Origin: Gemmatimonadota bacterium
GTDB lineage: Bacteria; Gemmatimonadota; Gemmatimonadetes; Longimicrobiales; Gaopeijiaceae
Assembly (NCBI GenBank): GCA_022340865.1
Contig: JAJDNC010000009.1
Span: 22,118 to 86,117, forward strand
Direction: 5' to 3'
Length of the DNA stretch: 64,000 nucleotides
Below the pieces are notes generated by a model that worked only from the letters and a program-made list of their open reading frames with translations, was not told the DNA's origin and did not search any database. The translations under genes were made by a program, and so were the position numbers. Shown one piece after another: positions 35,062 through 43,847 of the stretch (the stretch's first letter is position 1; every line of letters starts with the position of its first letter).

Positions 35062-35216
35062 GGGGCGCTGGCACCCATGCCGACAGTGCGATCGGCGAGG
35101 GTCCGGTCAGAGGGGAGGGTCTCGTCGTTGCGGGGGCCACCGGCTCGGCGGCCGACGCGACCCGGAATCATTCGTCTTCAAGCCGTCCGCGCAAGACTCC
35201 AGATTGCTCTGCTTCC

Positions 35217-36272
35217 CTACCACCACTCCTTCTGGAGCTCGGCCAGCGCCCCGCTCCCGGGACACAGGTCCTCGTAGGGCAACTCCACCAGCGGCCCCTC
35301 CACGGTGTTCTCGAAGCCGTGCATGTCCTCGCCGGTCTCCTCCAGGTAGAGCAGCCCCGTGGGCACCTCGCCGCGCTTCCGCACGTCGGCGATGTGCTCC
35401 AACGCCGCGCCGCGGTCCGTGGGGTCGTAGTCCTCGGCGACCTTGCGGAAGTGCACCACGCTGCCGTCGTGCATGGTGACCGCGTGCACGTCACCGTGAC
35501 CGTACTCCGCGGTGATCTCCCGGCGCAGGGGCACGAAGTCCGTCTCCACCACCTCGTACATGTGCGTGCGCGTGTGCGCGTAGCTCTTGGTGGAGCCCTC
35601 GTGGTCGTTGAAGGTCACGCACGGCGAGATGATGTCCACGAAGGCGAAGCCGCTGTGGGCGAGGCCCGCCTTGAGGATGGGGACGAGCTGCTTCTTGTCC
35701 CCCGAGAACGACCTGGCCACGAACGTCGCGCCCAGGGCGAGGGCCACGCTCACCGGGTCGATGGGCCCGTTCCTGTTCACCTCGCCCTTCTTGGAGACGC
35801 TGCCCACGTCCGCCGACGCGGAGAACTGCCCCTTGGTGAGGCCGTACACGCCGTTGTTCTCGAGGAGGTACAGCATGTCGATGTTCCGGCGGATGGCATG
35901 GCAGAGCTGGCCCAGCCCGATGGAGAGCGAGTCGCCGTCGCCGGAGATCCCCACGTAGAGAAGGTCGCGGTTGGCGGCGTTGGCCCCGGCGGCGATGGAG
36001 GGCATGCGCCCGTGCACGGCGTTGAAGCCGTGGGCCTCCTTCACGAAGTACGCGGGCGTCTTGGACGAGCAGCCGATACCGGAGAGCTTCACCACCCGGT
36101 GCGGCTCGACGTCCATCTCGAAGAACGCCTGGACCAGGGCGGCGGTCACCGAGTCGTGGCCGCACCCGGCGCACAGGGTGGACATGCTGCCCTCGTAGTC
36201 CCGGGGCTCGAGGCCCAGGGCGTTGTGGCGCATCTTGGGGTGCCGCGCCACCGGCTTGGTGATGTACGTCAT
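35217..36272 (-). CDS. korB: 2-oxoacid:ferredoxin oxidoreductase beta subunit (KorB-like)
   Basis: The 351-residue TPP-binding subunit is typical: Cys34 and Cys37 in LCAGCGHDS and a further Cys in GIGCSSK for the [4Fe-4S] cluster, then the TPP-Mg motif GDGDSLSIGLGQLCHAIRR with NNGVYGLTKGQ. It decarboxylates the 2-oxoacid, most likely 2-oxoglutarate, and passes electrons to ferredoxin. The ATG at 36272 overlaps the alpha-subunit stop by ATGA. Length (about 350) fits the two-subunit Kor type rather than pyruvate synthase of four subunits. It is the last gene of the three-gene module. Acting on 2-oxoglutarate is a family-based inference. Confidence 0.88.
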   Translation of the reverse strand: MTYITKPVARHPKMRHNALGLEPRDYEGSMSTLCAGCGHDSVTAALVQAFFEMDVEPHRVVKLSGIGCSSKTPAYFVKEAHGFNAVHGRMPSIAAGANAANRDLLYVGISGDGDSLSIGLGQLCHAIRRNIDMLYLLENNGVYGLTKGQFSASADVGSVSKKGEVNRNGPIDPVSVALALGATFVARSFSGDKKQLVPILKAGLAHSGFAFVDIISPCVTFNDHEGSTKSYAHTRTHMYEVVETDFVPLRREITAEYGHGDVHAVTMHDGSVVHFRKVAEDYDPTDRGAALEHIADVRKRGEVPTGLLYLEETGEDMHGFENTVEGPLVELPYEDLCPGSGALAELQKEWW

Positions 36273-38107
36273 CGGATCGCCGCCTCCGCAACGGCGCTCT
36301 TCCGGCGGGAAACGTGCGGACGGATGCCGTCCAGCACGTGCTCCTTGCTCAACGGCTGGCCGCCGTAGTACCTGACGGAGACCAGCTTCGACTTCGGGCA
36401 CTCGGTCTCGATGGCGAGGAGCGTGCGCAGCTGGGCGTCGCGGTTCTGCTCCACCACGAAGATCACGTCGTGCGCGTCGAGGAACTCTCTCACCGCCTCC
36501 CCGAAGGGGAACCCCCGGACGCGCAGATAGTCGGTGGGCACGCCGTCGGCGAGGAGCGTGTCCCGGGCCTCCAGCACGGCCCAGTGGGCTCCGCCGATGG
36601 ATACGATGCCGTGGCGAGCCCCGCCCTCCACCGCGTGGACCTCGGGCGCCGGCATGTGCTCCGCGGCCGACTGGATCTTGCGGGCGATGCGATCCACCAC
36701 CTCGACGTACGCGTCGGAGTCCTCGGTGTACCCACCGTACTTGTCGTGGCCGGACCCTCGCGTGAAGTACGCCCCCTTGGGGTGCACTCCAGGGAGCGTC
36801 CGGTACGGAATCGCGTCGCCGTCCACGTCCAGGTAGCGGTGGAAGCTCTTCACCTCCTCGATCTCCCGGGCGGAGAGCACCTTGCCCCGGTCCGGGCGGT
36901 ACGCGTCGTTCCACTCCAGGCGCGGCACCATCCAGTCGTTCATGCCGATGTCCAGGTCCGAGACCATGAACACCGGCGTCTGGAAGCGCTCCGCGAGGTC
37001 GAACGCCGCCACGGCGAACTCGAAGCACTCCTTCGGGTTCGCGGGGAAGAGCGCGATGTGCCTGGTGTCGCCGTGGGACGCGTACACCACCAGCATGAGG
37101 TCCCCCTGCTGCGTACGCGTGGGCATGCCGGTGGAGGGGCCCGTGCGCTGCACGTCGATGAAGACCGAGGGCACCTCGGCGTAATAGGCCAAACCGATGA
37201 ACTCGCTCATGAGCGAGATCCCCGGGCCCGCCGTGGGCGTGAACGCCCGGGCGCCCGCCCATCCGGCACCGATGACCATCCCCGCCGCGGCCAGCTCGTC
37301 CTCCGCCTGGAGAATGCAGTAGCGGTGCTTCCCCGTGTCGGGATCCACGCGGAAGCGCCGGCACCACTCCTTGAAGCCGTCCATCACCGAAGTCGCCGGC
37401 GTGATGGGATACCACGCGCCCACCGTGGCACCGGCGTAGACGCAGCCCAGAGCGGTGGCGGCGTTCCCCGTCACCATGACGCGGTCTTTCGTCGCGTCCA
37501 TGCGCTTCACCCGGATGGGGAGCGGGCACTCCCACTGCTCGCGGGCCCAGTCGTATCCCATGCGGATCGCGGTGAAGTTCGACTCGATGAGGTTCTTCTT
37601 CGCCGAGAACTTCTCCTCGATCATCCCCTGGACCACGTCCATCTCGATGTCCAGGAGCGCCACGAGCGCGCCCACATAGCCGATGTTCTTCATGAGGGTG
37701 CGCTCCCGGGCGCGCCGGAAGCGCTCGGCGCACATCTGCGCCAGCGGGATCCCCAGGAACGTCACGTCGTCCCGGAGCAGGCTCTCGTCCAGCTCCTTGG
37801 TGGAGTCGTAGAGCACCCAGCCGCCGCTCTCCACCTCCTCGATGTCCCGGGCGTAGCTCTGCGGGTTCATCGCCACGGTGAGCTGGAAGACCGGGCTGCG
37901 GGCGGTGTAGCCGTCCTTGTTCACCCGGATCTCGTACCAGGTGGGCAGGCCCTGGATGTTCGAGGGAAAGACGTTCTTCCCCGACACGGGCAGCCCCATG
38001 CGGAACAGCGCCTGCAGCAGCAGGCTGTTCGCGCTGGCGGAGCCCGTTCCGTTGACCGTCCCGATCCTGACCGCGAAGTCGTTCAGACGGTCGCCAATGT
38101 GGGCCAC
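36269..38107 (-). CDS. korA: 2-oxoacid:ferredoxin oxidoreductase fused gamma-alpha subunit (KorA-like)
   Basis: The 612-residue protein carries the gamma domain (residues about 1-200, with VNGTGSASANSLLLQALFRMG and NPQSYARDIEE) fused to the pyrimidine-binding alpha domain (about 205-600, with GNAATALGCVYAGATVGAWYPITPATSV, EDELAAAGMVIGAGWAG and FTPTAGPGISLMSEFIG). The chosen GTG at 38107 overlaps the GltD-like gene by 25 bp; upstream codons are Arg-rich and non-homologous. A TPTAGPG segment and the C-terminal region (VVEQNRDAQLRTLL) fit the Kor group. It pairs with the KorB-like product. A GTG start and the overlap suggest translational coupling. Confidence 0.87.
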   Translation of the reverse strand: MAHIGDRLNDFAVRIGTVNGTGSASANSLLLQALFRMGLPVSGKNVFPSNIQGLPTWYEIRVNKDGYTARSPVFQLTVAMNPQSYARDIEEVESGGWVLYDSTKELDESLLRDDVTFLGIPLAQMCAERFRRARERTLMKNIGYVGALVALLDIEMDVVQGMIEEKFSAKKNLIESNFTAIRMGYDWAREQWECPLPIRVKRMDATKDRVMVTGNAATALGCVYAGATVGAWYPITPATSVMDGFKEWCRRFRVDPDTGKHRYCILQAEDELAAAGMVIGAGWAGARAFTPTAGPGISLMSEFIGLAYYAEVPSVFIDVQRTGPSTGMPTRTQQGDLMLVVYASHGDTRHIALFPANPKECFEFAVAAFDLAERFQTPVFMVSDLDIGMNDWMVPRLEWNDAYRPDRGKVLSAREIEEVKSFHRYLDVDGDAIPYRTLPGVHPKGAYFTRGSGHDKYGGYTEDSDAYVEVVDRIARKIQSAAEHMPAPEVHAVEGGARHGIVSIGGAHWAVLEARDTLLADGVPTDYLRVRGFPFGEAVREFLDAHDVIFVVEQNRDAQLRTLLAIETECPKSKLVSVRYYGGQPLSKEHVLDGIRPHVSRRKSAVAEAAIR

Positions 38108-39876
38108 GTTTCGTGTCCTGCGTAGGGGATGAGCAAGTCGGACTTCTTCATGTCCCAGGCGGCGGTGGGGCAGCGCTCGGCGCACAGGCCGCAGTGTACG
38201 CACAGGTCCTCGTCCTTCACCATGACGCGGTGCGTCTGCGGAAGGTCCTCCGAGACGAAGATGAGCTGGGCGAGGTTCTCCGCAGGCGCGGTGAGACGCT
38301 GGCGCAGGTCGTCCTCTTCACCGTTGTCGGTGATGGTCAGGCAGTGCAGCGGGCACACGTCGATGCACGCATCGCACTCGATGCACAGGTTGGCCGCGAA
38401 GTCGGTCTGGATGTCGCAGTTGAGGCAGCGCTGCACCTCGCGGGCGGTCTCCTCGACGTTGAAGCCCAGCTCGGCTTCGGTGCCGATGCTCCTCAGGCGC
38501 TCCTCCAGGTCCACGTAGCGCATGGGCGTGCGCGACGCCGGATTGTAGTCGTTGGAGTAGCTCCACTCGTGGATCCCCATCTTCTGGGTCACGAGGTTCA
38601 TGCCGAAGGGTGGACGCTCCGTCAGCGGAATCCCCTGGCAGTGGTTGTGGATGGAGATGGCCGCCTGGTGGCCGTGCTCCACCGCCCAGATGATGTTCTC
38701 CGGACCCCACGCCGCGTCGCCCCCGAAGAAGACGCCGGGGAGCGAGCACTGCATGGTGCCCCGGTCCACCACGGGCATGTCCCACTGGTTGAACTCGATG
38801 CCCATGTCGCGCTCGATCCAGGGGAAGGCGTTGTCCTGTCCGATGGCCAGCACCACGTCGTCGCAGGGGATGAGGACCTCCTCCAGGGGGCGGGCGCGCT
38901 GCTTGCCCTCGTCGTCCTCGTACCACTCGACGATGTCGAACTTCATCCCCTTGAGAACGCCGTCCTCCACCACGAACTCCTTGGGCGCGTGGTACTCGAG
39001 GATCTCCACCGTCTCGCCCTCGGCGTCCTCCAGCTCCCAATCCGAGGCCTTGAAGTCCTTCCGGCCGCGACGGGCCATGACCTTCACGTCCGTCCCCCCC
39101 AGGCGCTTGGCCGCCCTGCAGCAGTCCATGGCCGTGTTCCCCACGCCGATGACCAGCACCCGCTCGCCCACGGAGTCGATGTGCTGGAAGGCGATGCTCT
39201 CCAGCCAGTCGATGCCGATGTGGATGCGGTCGGTGTCGTAGCGTCCGGGCAGCTCCAGGTTCTTCCCCCTGGGGGCGCCCACGCCCACGAAGACCGCGTC
39301 GTACCCCTCCTCCAGGAGCGCCTTCAGGCTGTTCACCGGCGTGTTCAGGCGCACGTCCACGCCCATGTCGGTGATGAACGCGATCTCCTCCTGGAGCACC
39401 CGCGCCGGCAGGCGGAAGGCGGGAATGTTGGTGAGCATGAGCCCGCCGAGCTTGTCCAGCTTCTCGTAGAGCACGCACTCGTAGCCCAGCGGCATGAGGT
39501 CGTTGGCCACCGTGAGGGAGGCCGGCCCGCCGCCGATGAGGGCGATCTTCCTGCCGTTCTTCACCTCCGGAATCTCGGGGAGGCGGTGCCGCACCGACTC
39601 GCGGAGGTCGGCGGCGACCCGCTTCAGCCGGCAGATGGCCACGGGCTTGCCGTCCACCCGCTCGCGCCGGCACGCCGGCTCGCAGGGGCGGTCGCACGTC
39701 CTGCCCAGGATGCCGGGAAAGACGTTGGACTCCCGGTTGAGCATGTAGGCGTCGGTGTAGCGCCCCTGCGCGATGAGCCGGATGTACTGTGGCACGTCGG
39801 TGTGCGCCGGACAGGCCCACTGGCAGTCCACGACCCGGTGGTAGTACTGAGGGTCCCGGGTGTTGGTCGGTTCCAT
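38083..39876 (-). CDS. GltD-like flavoprotein fused to a ferredoxin domain
   Basis: The 597-residue protein resembles the glutamate synthase small subunit. The N-terminal [4Fe-4S] domain has CQWACPAHTDVP and CDRPCEPACRRERVDGKPVAICRLK. Then come FAD (IALIGGGPASLTVANDL) and NAD(P)H (RVLVIGVGNTAMDCCRAAKRLGG) Rossmann domains and the FFGGDAAWGPENII flavin motif. The C-terminal 120 residues add CLNCDIQTDF, CIECDACIDVCP and CVHCGLCAERCP, i.e. two extra ferredoxin-type clusters. It should shuttle electrons between NAD(P)H and ferredoxin or the Kor complex, not make glutamate, since no GltB is near. Start ATG 39876; first gene of the kor operon. Confidence 0.85.
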   Translation of the reverse strand: MEPTNTRDPQYYHRVVDCQWACPAHTDVPQYIRLIAQGRYTDAYMLNRESNVFPGILGRTCDRPCEPACRRERVDGKPVAICRLKRVAADLRESVRHRLPEIPEVKNGRKIALIGGGPASLTVANDLMPLGYECVLYEKLDKLGGLMLTNIPAFRLPARVLQEEIAFITDMGVDVRLNTPVNSLKALLEEGYDAVFVGVGAPRGKNLELPGRYDTDRIHIGIDWLESIAFQHIDSVGERVLVIGVGNTAMDCCRAAKRLGGTDVKVMARRGRKDFKASDWELEDAEGETVEILEYHAPKEFVVEDGVLKGMKFDIVEWYEDDEGKQRARPLEEVLIPCDDVVLAIGQDNAFPWIERDMGIEFNQWDMPVVDRGTMQCSLPGVFFGGDAAWGPENIIWAVEHGHQAAISIHNHCQGIPLTERPPFGMNLVTQKMGIHEWSYSNDYNPASRTPMRYVDLEERLRSIGTEAELGFNVEETAREVQRCLNCDIQTDFAANLCIECDACIDVCPLHCLTITDNGEEDDLRQRLTAPAENLAQLIFVSEDLPQTHRVMVKDEDLCVHCGLCAERCPTAAWDMKKSDLLIPYAGHETWPTLATV

Positions 39877-40119
39877 CCCCTGCTGCGTCCCCCTCGCCCC
39901 TGTGATCGGTGCGCCTTTCCGGTCCCACGGATCGGAGAGGAAGCCGCGCCACGGCGGGGCAGGGGCCGTGGAGCGCCGCATGATGACGGCACCTCCAACC
40001 CGTCCGCAAGCGGTGCCGTCGGTCGCCTCTACACCGGACCGCAGGAAACATTCCACCCCCCCCACCCACCCGCCCGCCTCGCCGTCCCCGCCCGGGCAGA
40101 ATCCCCCCACCTCAGCGAG
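39877..40119. other. Intergenic region before the kor module
   Basis: 243 bp between the pilin-operon end and the GltD-like start. It is C-rich on the plus strand (a run of Cs near 40052) and has no ORF or hairpin that I trust. It should hold the kor promoter on the minus strand, but no clear -35/-10 pair is seen. Confidence 0.35.
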
Positions 40120-41163
40120 CTATCCGTTCACCTCGAAGACGGCCCTGTCCATGACATCGAGGTACGAGAGCGACATGTCCGCGGCGCTCACGTCGCACGA
40201 GTTGTACCAGTACGTGCCGCTCTGGAAGGTCACCGGGCCGGTCGAGCCGTTGAGGCCACCGACCAGCGTTCCCTGGACGACGGGGGCGTCCGACCCCACG
40301 TCGGCCACGGACCCCGCCAGGATGATCCCCTGCCACGTGAAGCCCGTGCCCATGGTGAGGGTCCCCGTGACGATGAGCACGCCGTGACCCGCCCAGGTGC
40401 TGGTGGCCGACAGGTCTCCCACGTAGCGCACCACCGGGAAGGAATCCGCCGGGATGGAGGCCCAGTCGGGTGGTGATCCGTCGAACTCCACGGGAAAGCT
40501 CGGGTTCGACAGGATGTCCCACCGGATCCCCGCGGAGTCGATGACGGCGGCCCGGGTGCCGTAGTTCTGGCTGGCGGGGTTTCCCGTGAGGGTGGCGCCG
40601 GACTGGACGAGGATGTTGCCGGCGGCGGCGGTGCCGGCCACCCCCGTCGTGCCGCCCCCGGCGCAGTCCATGGCCGTGGCGTGGTCGGAGCCGTCCGCGA
40701 CCGTCCCGGCGTTCTCGTACGTGACCTTGTTGGCCGCCATGAGCACCGCGGCCTTCTGCTTCAGCGGCGCCGTGCGCAGCCACGCGTACGTCGCCACGGT
40801 GCGCCTTGCCGGGGAGCTCGGCATCCTGGGGTCCGTGACCGTTCCGTCCGAGCGGATGTAGTACAGGTAGTTGCTCGGGTCCTGCTCCAGGACCCTGCGC
40901 GCCGTCACCGTGGCGATGCCGTCGCCGATGGCGTAGGCGACGGAGTCGCCGACGCTGCCCATCTGCTCGGCGATGAAGCGCTGAAGCCCGGCACGCGCCA
41001 CCGAGAGCGCCGTCACGCTCTCACGATTCTCCCTGGAGAGCGTGAACTCGCCGCCCACCACCTCGTAGGCGGCGGCGGCGGCCACCCCGATGGCGAAGAG
41101 CAGGAAGACCACCAGGGCCAGGGCGAAGCCCTGCCGCCCCCCGGAGCGGCGTCGGCCCGTCAT
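40120..41163 (-). CDS. PilX-like minor pilin/assembly protein
   Basis: The 347-residue protein begins MTGRRRSGGRQGFALALVVFLLFAIGVAAAAAYEV, a type IV prepilin-like leader and helix, followed by the ETLSREN-type PilX N-domain region (GGEFTLSRENRESVTALSVARAGLQRFI). The remaining 250 residues are Ala/Ser/Gly-rich beta structure with an odd repetitive feel (GTRAAVIDSAGIRWD, FTWQGIILAGSVADVG). The ATG at 41163 overlaps the PilW-like stop (ATGA). It is the last gene of the four-gene minor-pilin operon and probably primes type IV pilus assembly or a pseudopilus. PilX identity rests on leader, size and order only. Confidence 0.65.
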   Translation of the reverse strand: MTGRRRSGGRQGFALALVVFLLFAIGVAAAAAYEVVGGEFTLSRENRESVTALSVARAGLQRFIAEQMGSVGDSVAYAIGDGIATVTARRVLEQDPSNYLYYIRSDGTVTDPRMPSSPARRTVATYAWLRTAPLKQKAAVLMAANKVTYENAGTVADGSDHATAMDCAGGGTTGVAGTAAAGNILVQSGATLTGNPASQNYGTRAAVIDSAGIRWDILSNPSFPVEFDGSPPDWASIPADSFPVVRYVGDLSATSTWAGHGVLIVTGTLTMGTGFTWQGIILAGSVADVGSDAPVVQGTLVGGLNGSTGPVTFQSGTYWYNSCDVSAADMSLSYLDVMDRAVFEVNG

Positions 41164-42038
41164 TTGACGTTCCTCAGGATCATGTTCACGGACCAGCCGT
41201 AGGTGATGGGCTGCGCGCCGCCGGTGGTGGCCCGCTCCTCGGCCTCCGACCTCACGCGTACGGCGTCGACGAGCGGCAGGCCCGCACCTGTGACCTGGCT
41301 GGCGTACGTGCTCCCTCCCGTCCTGTACCAGAAGCCGGAGGTGGTGTCCATGCCCGTGGCGAACTCGACGAGGCTGTCGCCGTAGATCCCTCTGAAGAGG
41401 CCCCACGTGGCGGGATCCATCTCCGACTGCTGGAAGGCGAGCTCGACGTTCCGATACAGCATCAGCACGGTGCCCAGCGCCGGATTGAAGCCGGTGTACG
41501 ACCTCAGCTTGCGCAACCGCATGAAGTTGCCGGAGGCGCCGACGGTGTCGGCGCCGTTGCCCGCGCAGTCGCTGGCCGGTTGGCCGCCGGAAGACTCTAT
41601 GGTGCTCCAGGACGGGATGTCGTAGTACGTCCATGCTCCGGTGAGGGGGTCGCGGAGGGCGAAGCCGCTGACCTGGCTCGTGTCCAGGCCCGCCATGCCG
41701 CCGTCGACGTAGACGGTCGTGAGTGGTCCGGGGATCTGGGCGCACACGCCCGCGAGCGCCATGGGGGAGTGGACGACCAGCTCCCGGTGGTCGGCCACGA
41801 CGATCCCGTTCGCCGTCACCGAGCGCACGTCCGACCCGATGAGCTCCGTGACGCTGCGGGCGTTGTCCTGGGCCGCGGTCCTGGCCACCTGGCGCGAGAA
41901 GAAGTTGTTCTGCACAAGGAACACGGTGCTCACCAGCGCGACGATGATCGCCGTCAGCGTGAGCGCCACGATGGCCTCGACGAGGGTGAAGCCCGCCCGC
42001 GTCGGCGTGGGGGCCCGTCCGGATGCGCCCCCTACCAG
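41160..42038 (-). CDS. PilW-like minor pilin with an unclear start codon
   Basis: The product (about 292 residues) has the prepilin motif RAGFTLVEAIVALTLTAIIVALVSTVFLVQ (mature residue Phe after Gly, Glu at +5) and an extracellular part with FFSRQVARTAAQDNARSVTELIGSDVRSV, typical of PilW-like proteins. In the frame that holds the leader peptide there is no ATG, GTG or TTG between the end of the PilV-like gene and the helix. CTG at 42038, overlapping the PilV stop, is the likeliest start; the listed 5' end is therefore tentative. The stop overlaps the PilX-like gene by ATGA. Possible alternatives are a rare start codon or a sequence error. Confidence 0.65.
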   Translation of the reverse strand: MVGGASGRAPTPTRAGFTLVEAIVALTLTAIIVALVSTVFLVQNNFFSRQVARTAAQDNARSVTELIGSDVRSVTANGIVVADHRELVVHSPMALAGVCAQIPGPLTTVYVDGGMAGLDTSQVSGFALRDPLTGAWTYYDIPSWSTIESSGGQPASDCAGNGADTVGASGNFMRLRKLRSYTGFNPALGTVLMLYRNVELAFQQSEMDPATWGLFRGIYGDSLVEFATGMDTTSGFWYRTGGSTYASQVTGAGLPLVDAVRVRSEAEERATTGGAQPITYGWSVNMILRNVK

Positions 42039-42430
42039 ATCGCCGCCCGATACGAGGTCGTCGAGTATGTGGGGCCGGCGCCGGCCGTGGCGGGAGAGAG
42101 CGTGACGTCTATACGGTAGAGGACCCCGGTCACCGGGGTAATGGCCACGATTCGGTCGTAGCTGGTGCCCTGTACGGTCAGGCCGACCGTCGTGGTTCCC
42201 ACGGTGATGGAATCGAAGTCCAGCGCATCCAAAGAGTCCAGACGCTCCTCCGCCCGCACCACCAGCTCCGATTCCGTCGCCGAGTACCTCATCTGGCGCT
42301 CCAGGGTCGTGGTGAGCCGTATCACCATGAGCACGCCCAGGGAGAAGATCACCAGGGCCGCGACGACCTCGATGAGCGTGAAGCCCCGGCGCGCCGGGAG
42401 AGGAGAGCGGTGGCATGGGCATCGGCTCAC
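42032..42430 (-). CDS. PilV-like minor pilin
   Basis: The 132-residue prepilin starts at GTG 42430, which overlaps the FimT-like stop by GTGA. The leader ends ARRG|FTLIEVVAALVIFSLGVLMVIR, a textbook type IV prepilin cleavage site with Glu at +5. The C-terminal part is short and beta-rich (SITVGTTTVGLTVQGTSYDRIVAI), as in PilV/GspI-type minor pilins. It is the second gene of the operon, between FimT-like and PilW-like genes. Confidence 0.75.
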   Translation of the reverse strand: MSRCPCHRSPLPARRGFTLIEVVAALVIFSLGVLMVIRLTTTLERQMRYSATESELVVRAEERLDSLDALDFDSITVGTTTVGLTVQGTSYDRIVAITPVTGVLYRIDVTLSPATAGAGPTYSTTSYRAAIW

Positions 42431-42960
42431 CCCCTCTCGACCTTCGAGGCGCCCATGCTGTTGAAGAAGACGACATAGCTCGTCGTCCCCATGCTGAAGC
42501 GCGCCTCCCCGAGCCCGCCGCCCGCCGTCGAGAGGTCCACCACCCCACGGGAGCTCAGGGCGACGGAGTCCCCGCTCATGCGTAGATCGATGGCGCTCAG
42601 CCCTATGTCCCCGTCTTTGCCGAACCGGCGCTTCACGAGCTCCGTGCCCGAAGACTCTTCCACCACCTCGTACCAGAGGTCGGGCTCGTCGAACCGGATG
42701 ACCACCGGTTGCCGGGAGCGAAGCGCCGCCTGCCGCGCGAGCTTCAGATCCCTGGCGAACACGAGAGCGGCCCGCTGGGCGGACAGGCGCCGGAAGTAAC
42801 CGCTGAACGTCAGTCCGGCGTATCCGAGCATGAGCGCGCTCAGGAGCAGCACGATTGTGAGCTCCAGGAGCGTGAACCCGGACTCGCGGGGCGCAGGTGG
42901 CGTATCGTGGCTCCAGGACGGTCTCGTCAAGTTGGCGCTCTTCCGGTTCTCGTCGATCAC
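42427..42960 (-). CDS. FimT/GspH-like prepilin
   Basis: The 177-residue protein carries the prepilin site RESG|FTLLELTIVLLLSALMLGYAG (Glu at +5) and the GspH/FimT C-terminal pattern RAALVFARDLKLARQAALRSRQPVVIRF. The ATG at 42960 gives a 30-residue leader that is longer than usual; later in-frame starts are possible. It is the first gene of a compact operon whose four genes overlap by 4-7 bp. No pilus motor, PilY1 or major pilin genes are in the window. Role: minor component of a type IV pilus or type II-like pseudopilus. Confidence 0.75.
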   Translation of the reverse strand: MIDENRKSANLTRPSWSHDTPPAPRESGFTLLELTIVLLLSALMLGYAGLTFSGYFRRLSAQRAALVFARDLKLARQAALRSRQPVVIRFDEPDLWYEVVEESSGTELVKRRFGKDGDIGLSAIDLRMSGDSVALSSRGVVDLSTAGGGLGEARFSMGTTSYVVFFNSMGASKVERG

Positions 42961-43287
42961 TCAAAGATCCTCAACCGCCCCGCGCACCATCAAGAGTTGA
43001 GTTCTCCCCGGTCCCCCGTCCCGGGTCGAATGTACGGCATGCCAGCGATTTCCACCCGCGGGGCGGCCGGCGCCCCAGGGCCACAATGTAGCCCGGTACC
43101 CGGGAACTTCGCGGCTGCGACGCCGAAAAGACCGTCCGCGGAGCGAACCGCCCCGGCATTCACGGGCTCTTCCCGGCCCGCGCGCTCGGCGCCGCCCCTC
43201 GCCCGTCGGGGCCTCTCCGGCGATCAGTCCGGAGCACACGACCGTCCCCGTCCGCCGATTTTCCGGATACCACGATTACCCTGCCGT

Positions 43288-43325
43288 GACTATCCGCGGT
43301 TCGATCGATTTGTTATCGGATAGTC
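43288..43325. promoter_or_regulatory. 9-bp inverted repeat upstream of a promoter, candidate operator
   Basis: GACTATCCG (43288-43296) and its exact complement CGGATAGTC (43317-43325) flank a 20-nt spacer and end 12 bp before the -35 of the basic-protein gene. Position suits a regulator site; a hairpin in a leftward transcript is another possibility. Confidence 0.45.
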
Positions 43326-43337
43326 CGTTGATCTTTC

Positions 43338-43368
43338 TTGACAATGTTCGTTGAAATCCCCCTATTGT
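43338..43368 (+). promoter_or_regulatory. Sigma-70-like promoter for the basic small protein
   Basis: A perfect TTGACA (43338-43343) and TATTGT (43363-43368) are 19 bp apart, slightly wide, in a locally AT-rich patch about 60 bp ahead of the GTG at 43430. The -10 matches four of six consensus bases. Confidence 0.5.
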
Positions 43369-43429
43369 CGTTCAGCTCCTGCCATAGCCGGATTGAATCG
43401 CAACCGTTTCCCATCAGGGAGATAGTCCT

Positions 43430-43825
43430 GTGGCCAACACGGACGACAAGGTGTACGCGGCTGTCGAGGGTGCCCTCAAGAAGAACCCCTCGGCGTCGGT
43501 GGACGAGCTGTTCGACATGGCGAAGGGTGTGAGCACGGCCGTGGGAAAGCTGACCAAGCGTCAGTTCCACGCTCGCTACCCGCTGCAGGTGAAGCGCAGG
43601 ATGAGCCCGAAGAAGCCACGCAGGAAGACGCGGGCCAAAGCGGCGAGCCGCGGAGGGCGGCATGCCCACTCCTCCAATGGATCCGTGAGGGAGTCGGTGC
43701 GCGCCACGTTCATGAGGTTCGCCTCCGACCTCGCCGCCGCCGAGGCACGCAAGGACGTGGTGAAGGTGGTGGCGGGCGTGGATCGCTACGTGGACGAGGT
43801 CCTCAAGGCCACGAGCGCCGCCTGA
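43430..43825 (+). CDS. Small basic protein, possible DNA-binding/nucleoid protein
   Basis: I do not recognise a named family. The 131-residue product starts at GTG 43430 behind AGGGAGA. Residues 1-55 (DDKVYAAVEGALKKNPSASVDEL, KLTKRQFHARYPLQVKRR) look like a small helical, winged-helix-like domain. Residues 55-85 are a Lys/Arg/Ala-rich tail (KRRMSPKKPRRKTRAKAASRGG) reminiscent of histone-H1-like nucleoid proteins, and residues 90-131 form a helix pair (RESVRATFMRFASDLAAAEARKDVV). The charge pattern suggests nucleic-acid binding. It has its own likely promoter and upstream inverted repeat, and converges on the glutamate dehydrogenase gene, with stops 22 bp apart. Confidence 0.65.
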   Translation: MANTDDKVYAAVEGALKKNPSASVDELFDMAKGVSTAVGKLTKRQFHARYPLQVKRRMSPKKPRRKTRAKAASRGGRHAHSSNGSVRESVRATFMRFASDLAAAEARKDVVKVVAGVDRYVDEVLKATSAA

Positions 43826-43847
43826 TCGAGGGCGCCCGGGCCGCGCT

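Larger units (their letters stand above)
42961..43429. other. 469-bp intergenic region between pilin operon and basic-protein gene
   Basis: The longest gene-free stretch. No ORF in it looks coding by composition. The left two thirds is GC-rich without evident signals and should hold the pilin-operon promoter on the minus strand. The right third (about 43290-43400) is distinctly richer in A/T and carries an inverted repeat and a sigma-70-like promoter for the rightward gene, both listed separately. Confidence 0.6.

Noticed and set aside
38083..39876. Glutamate synthase small subunit (gltD)
   Set aside because: No gltB lies nearby, and the protein has an extra ferredoxin domain and overlaps korA. 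An electron-transfer role to KorAB fits better.
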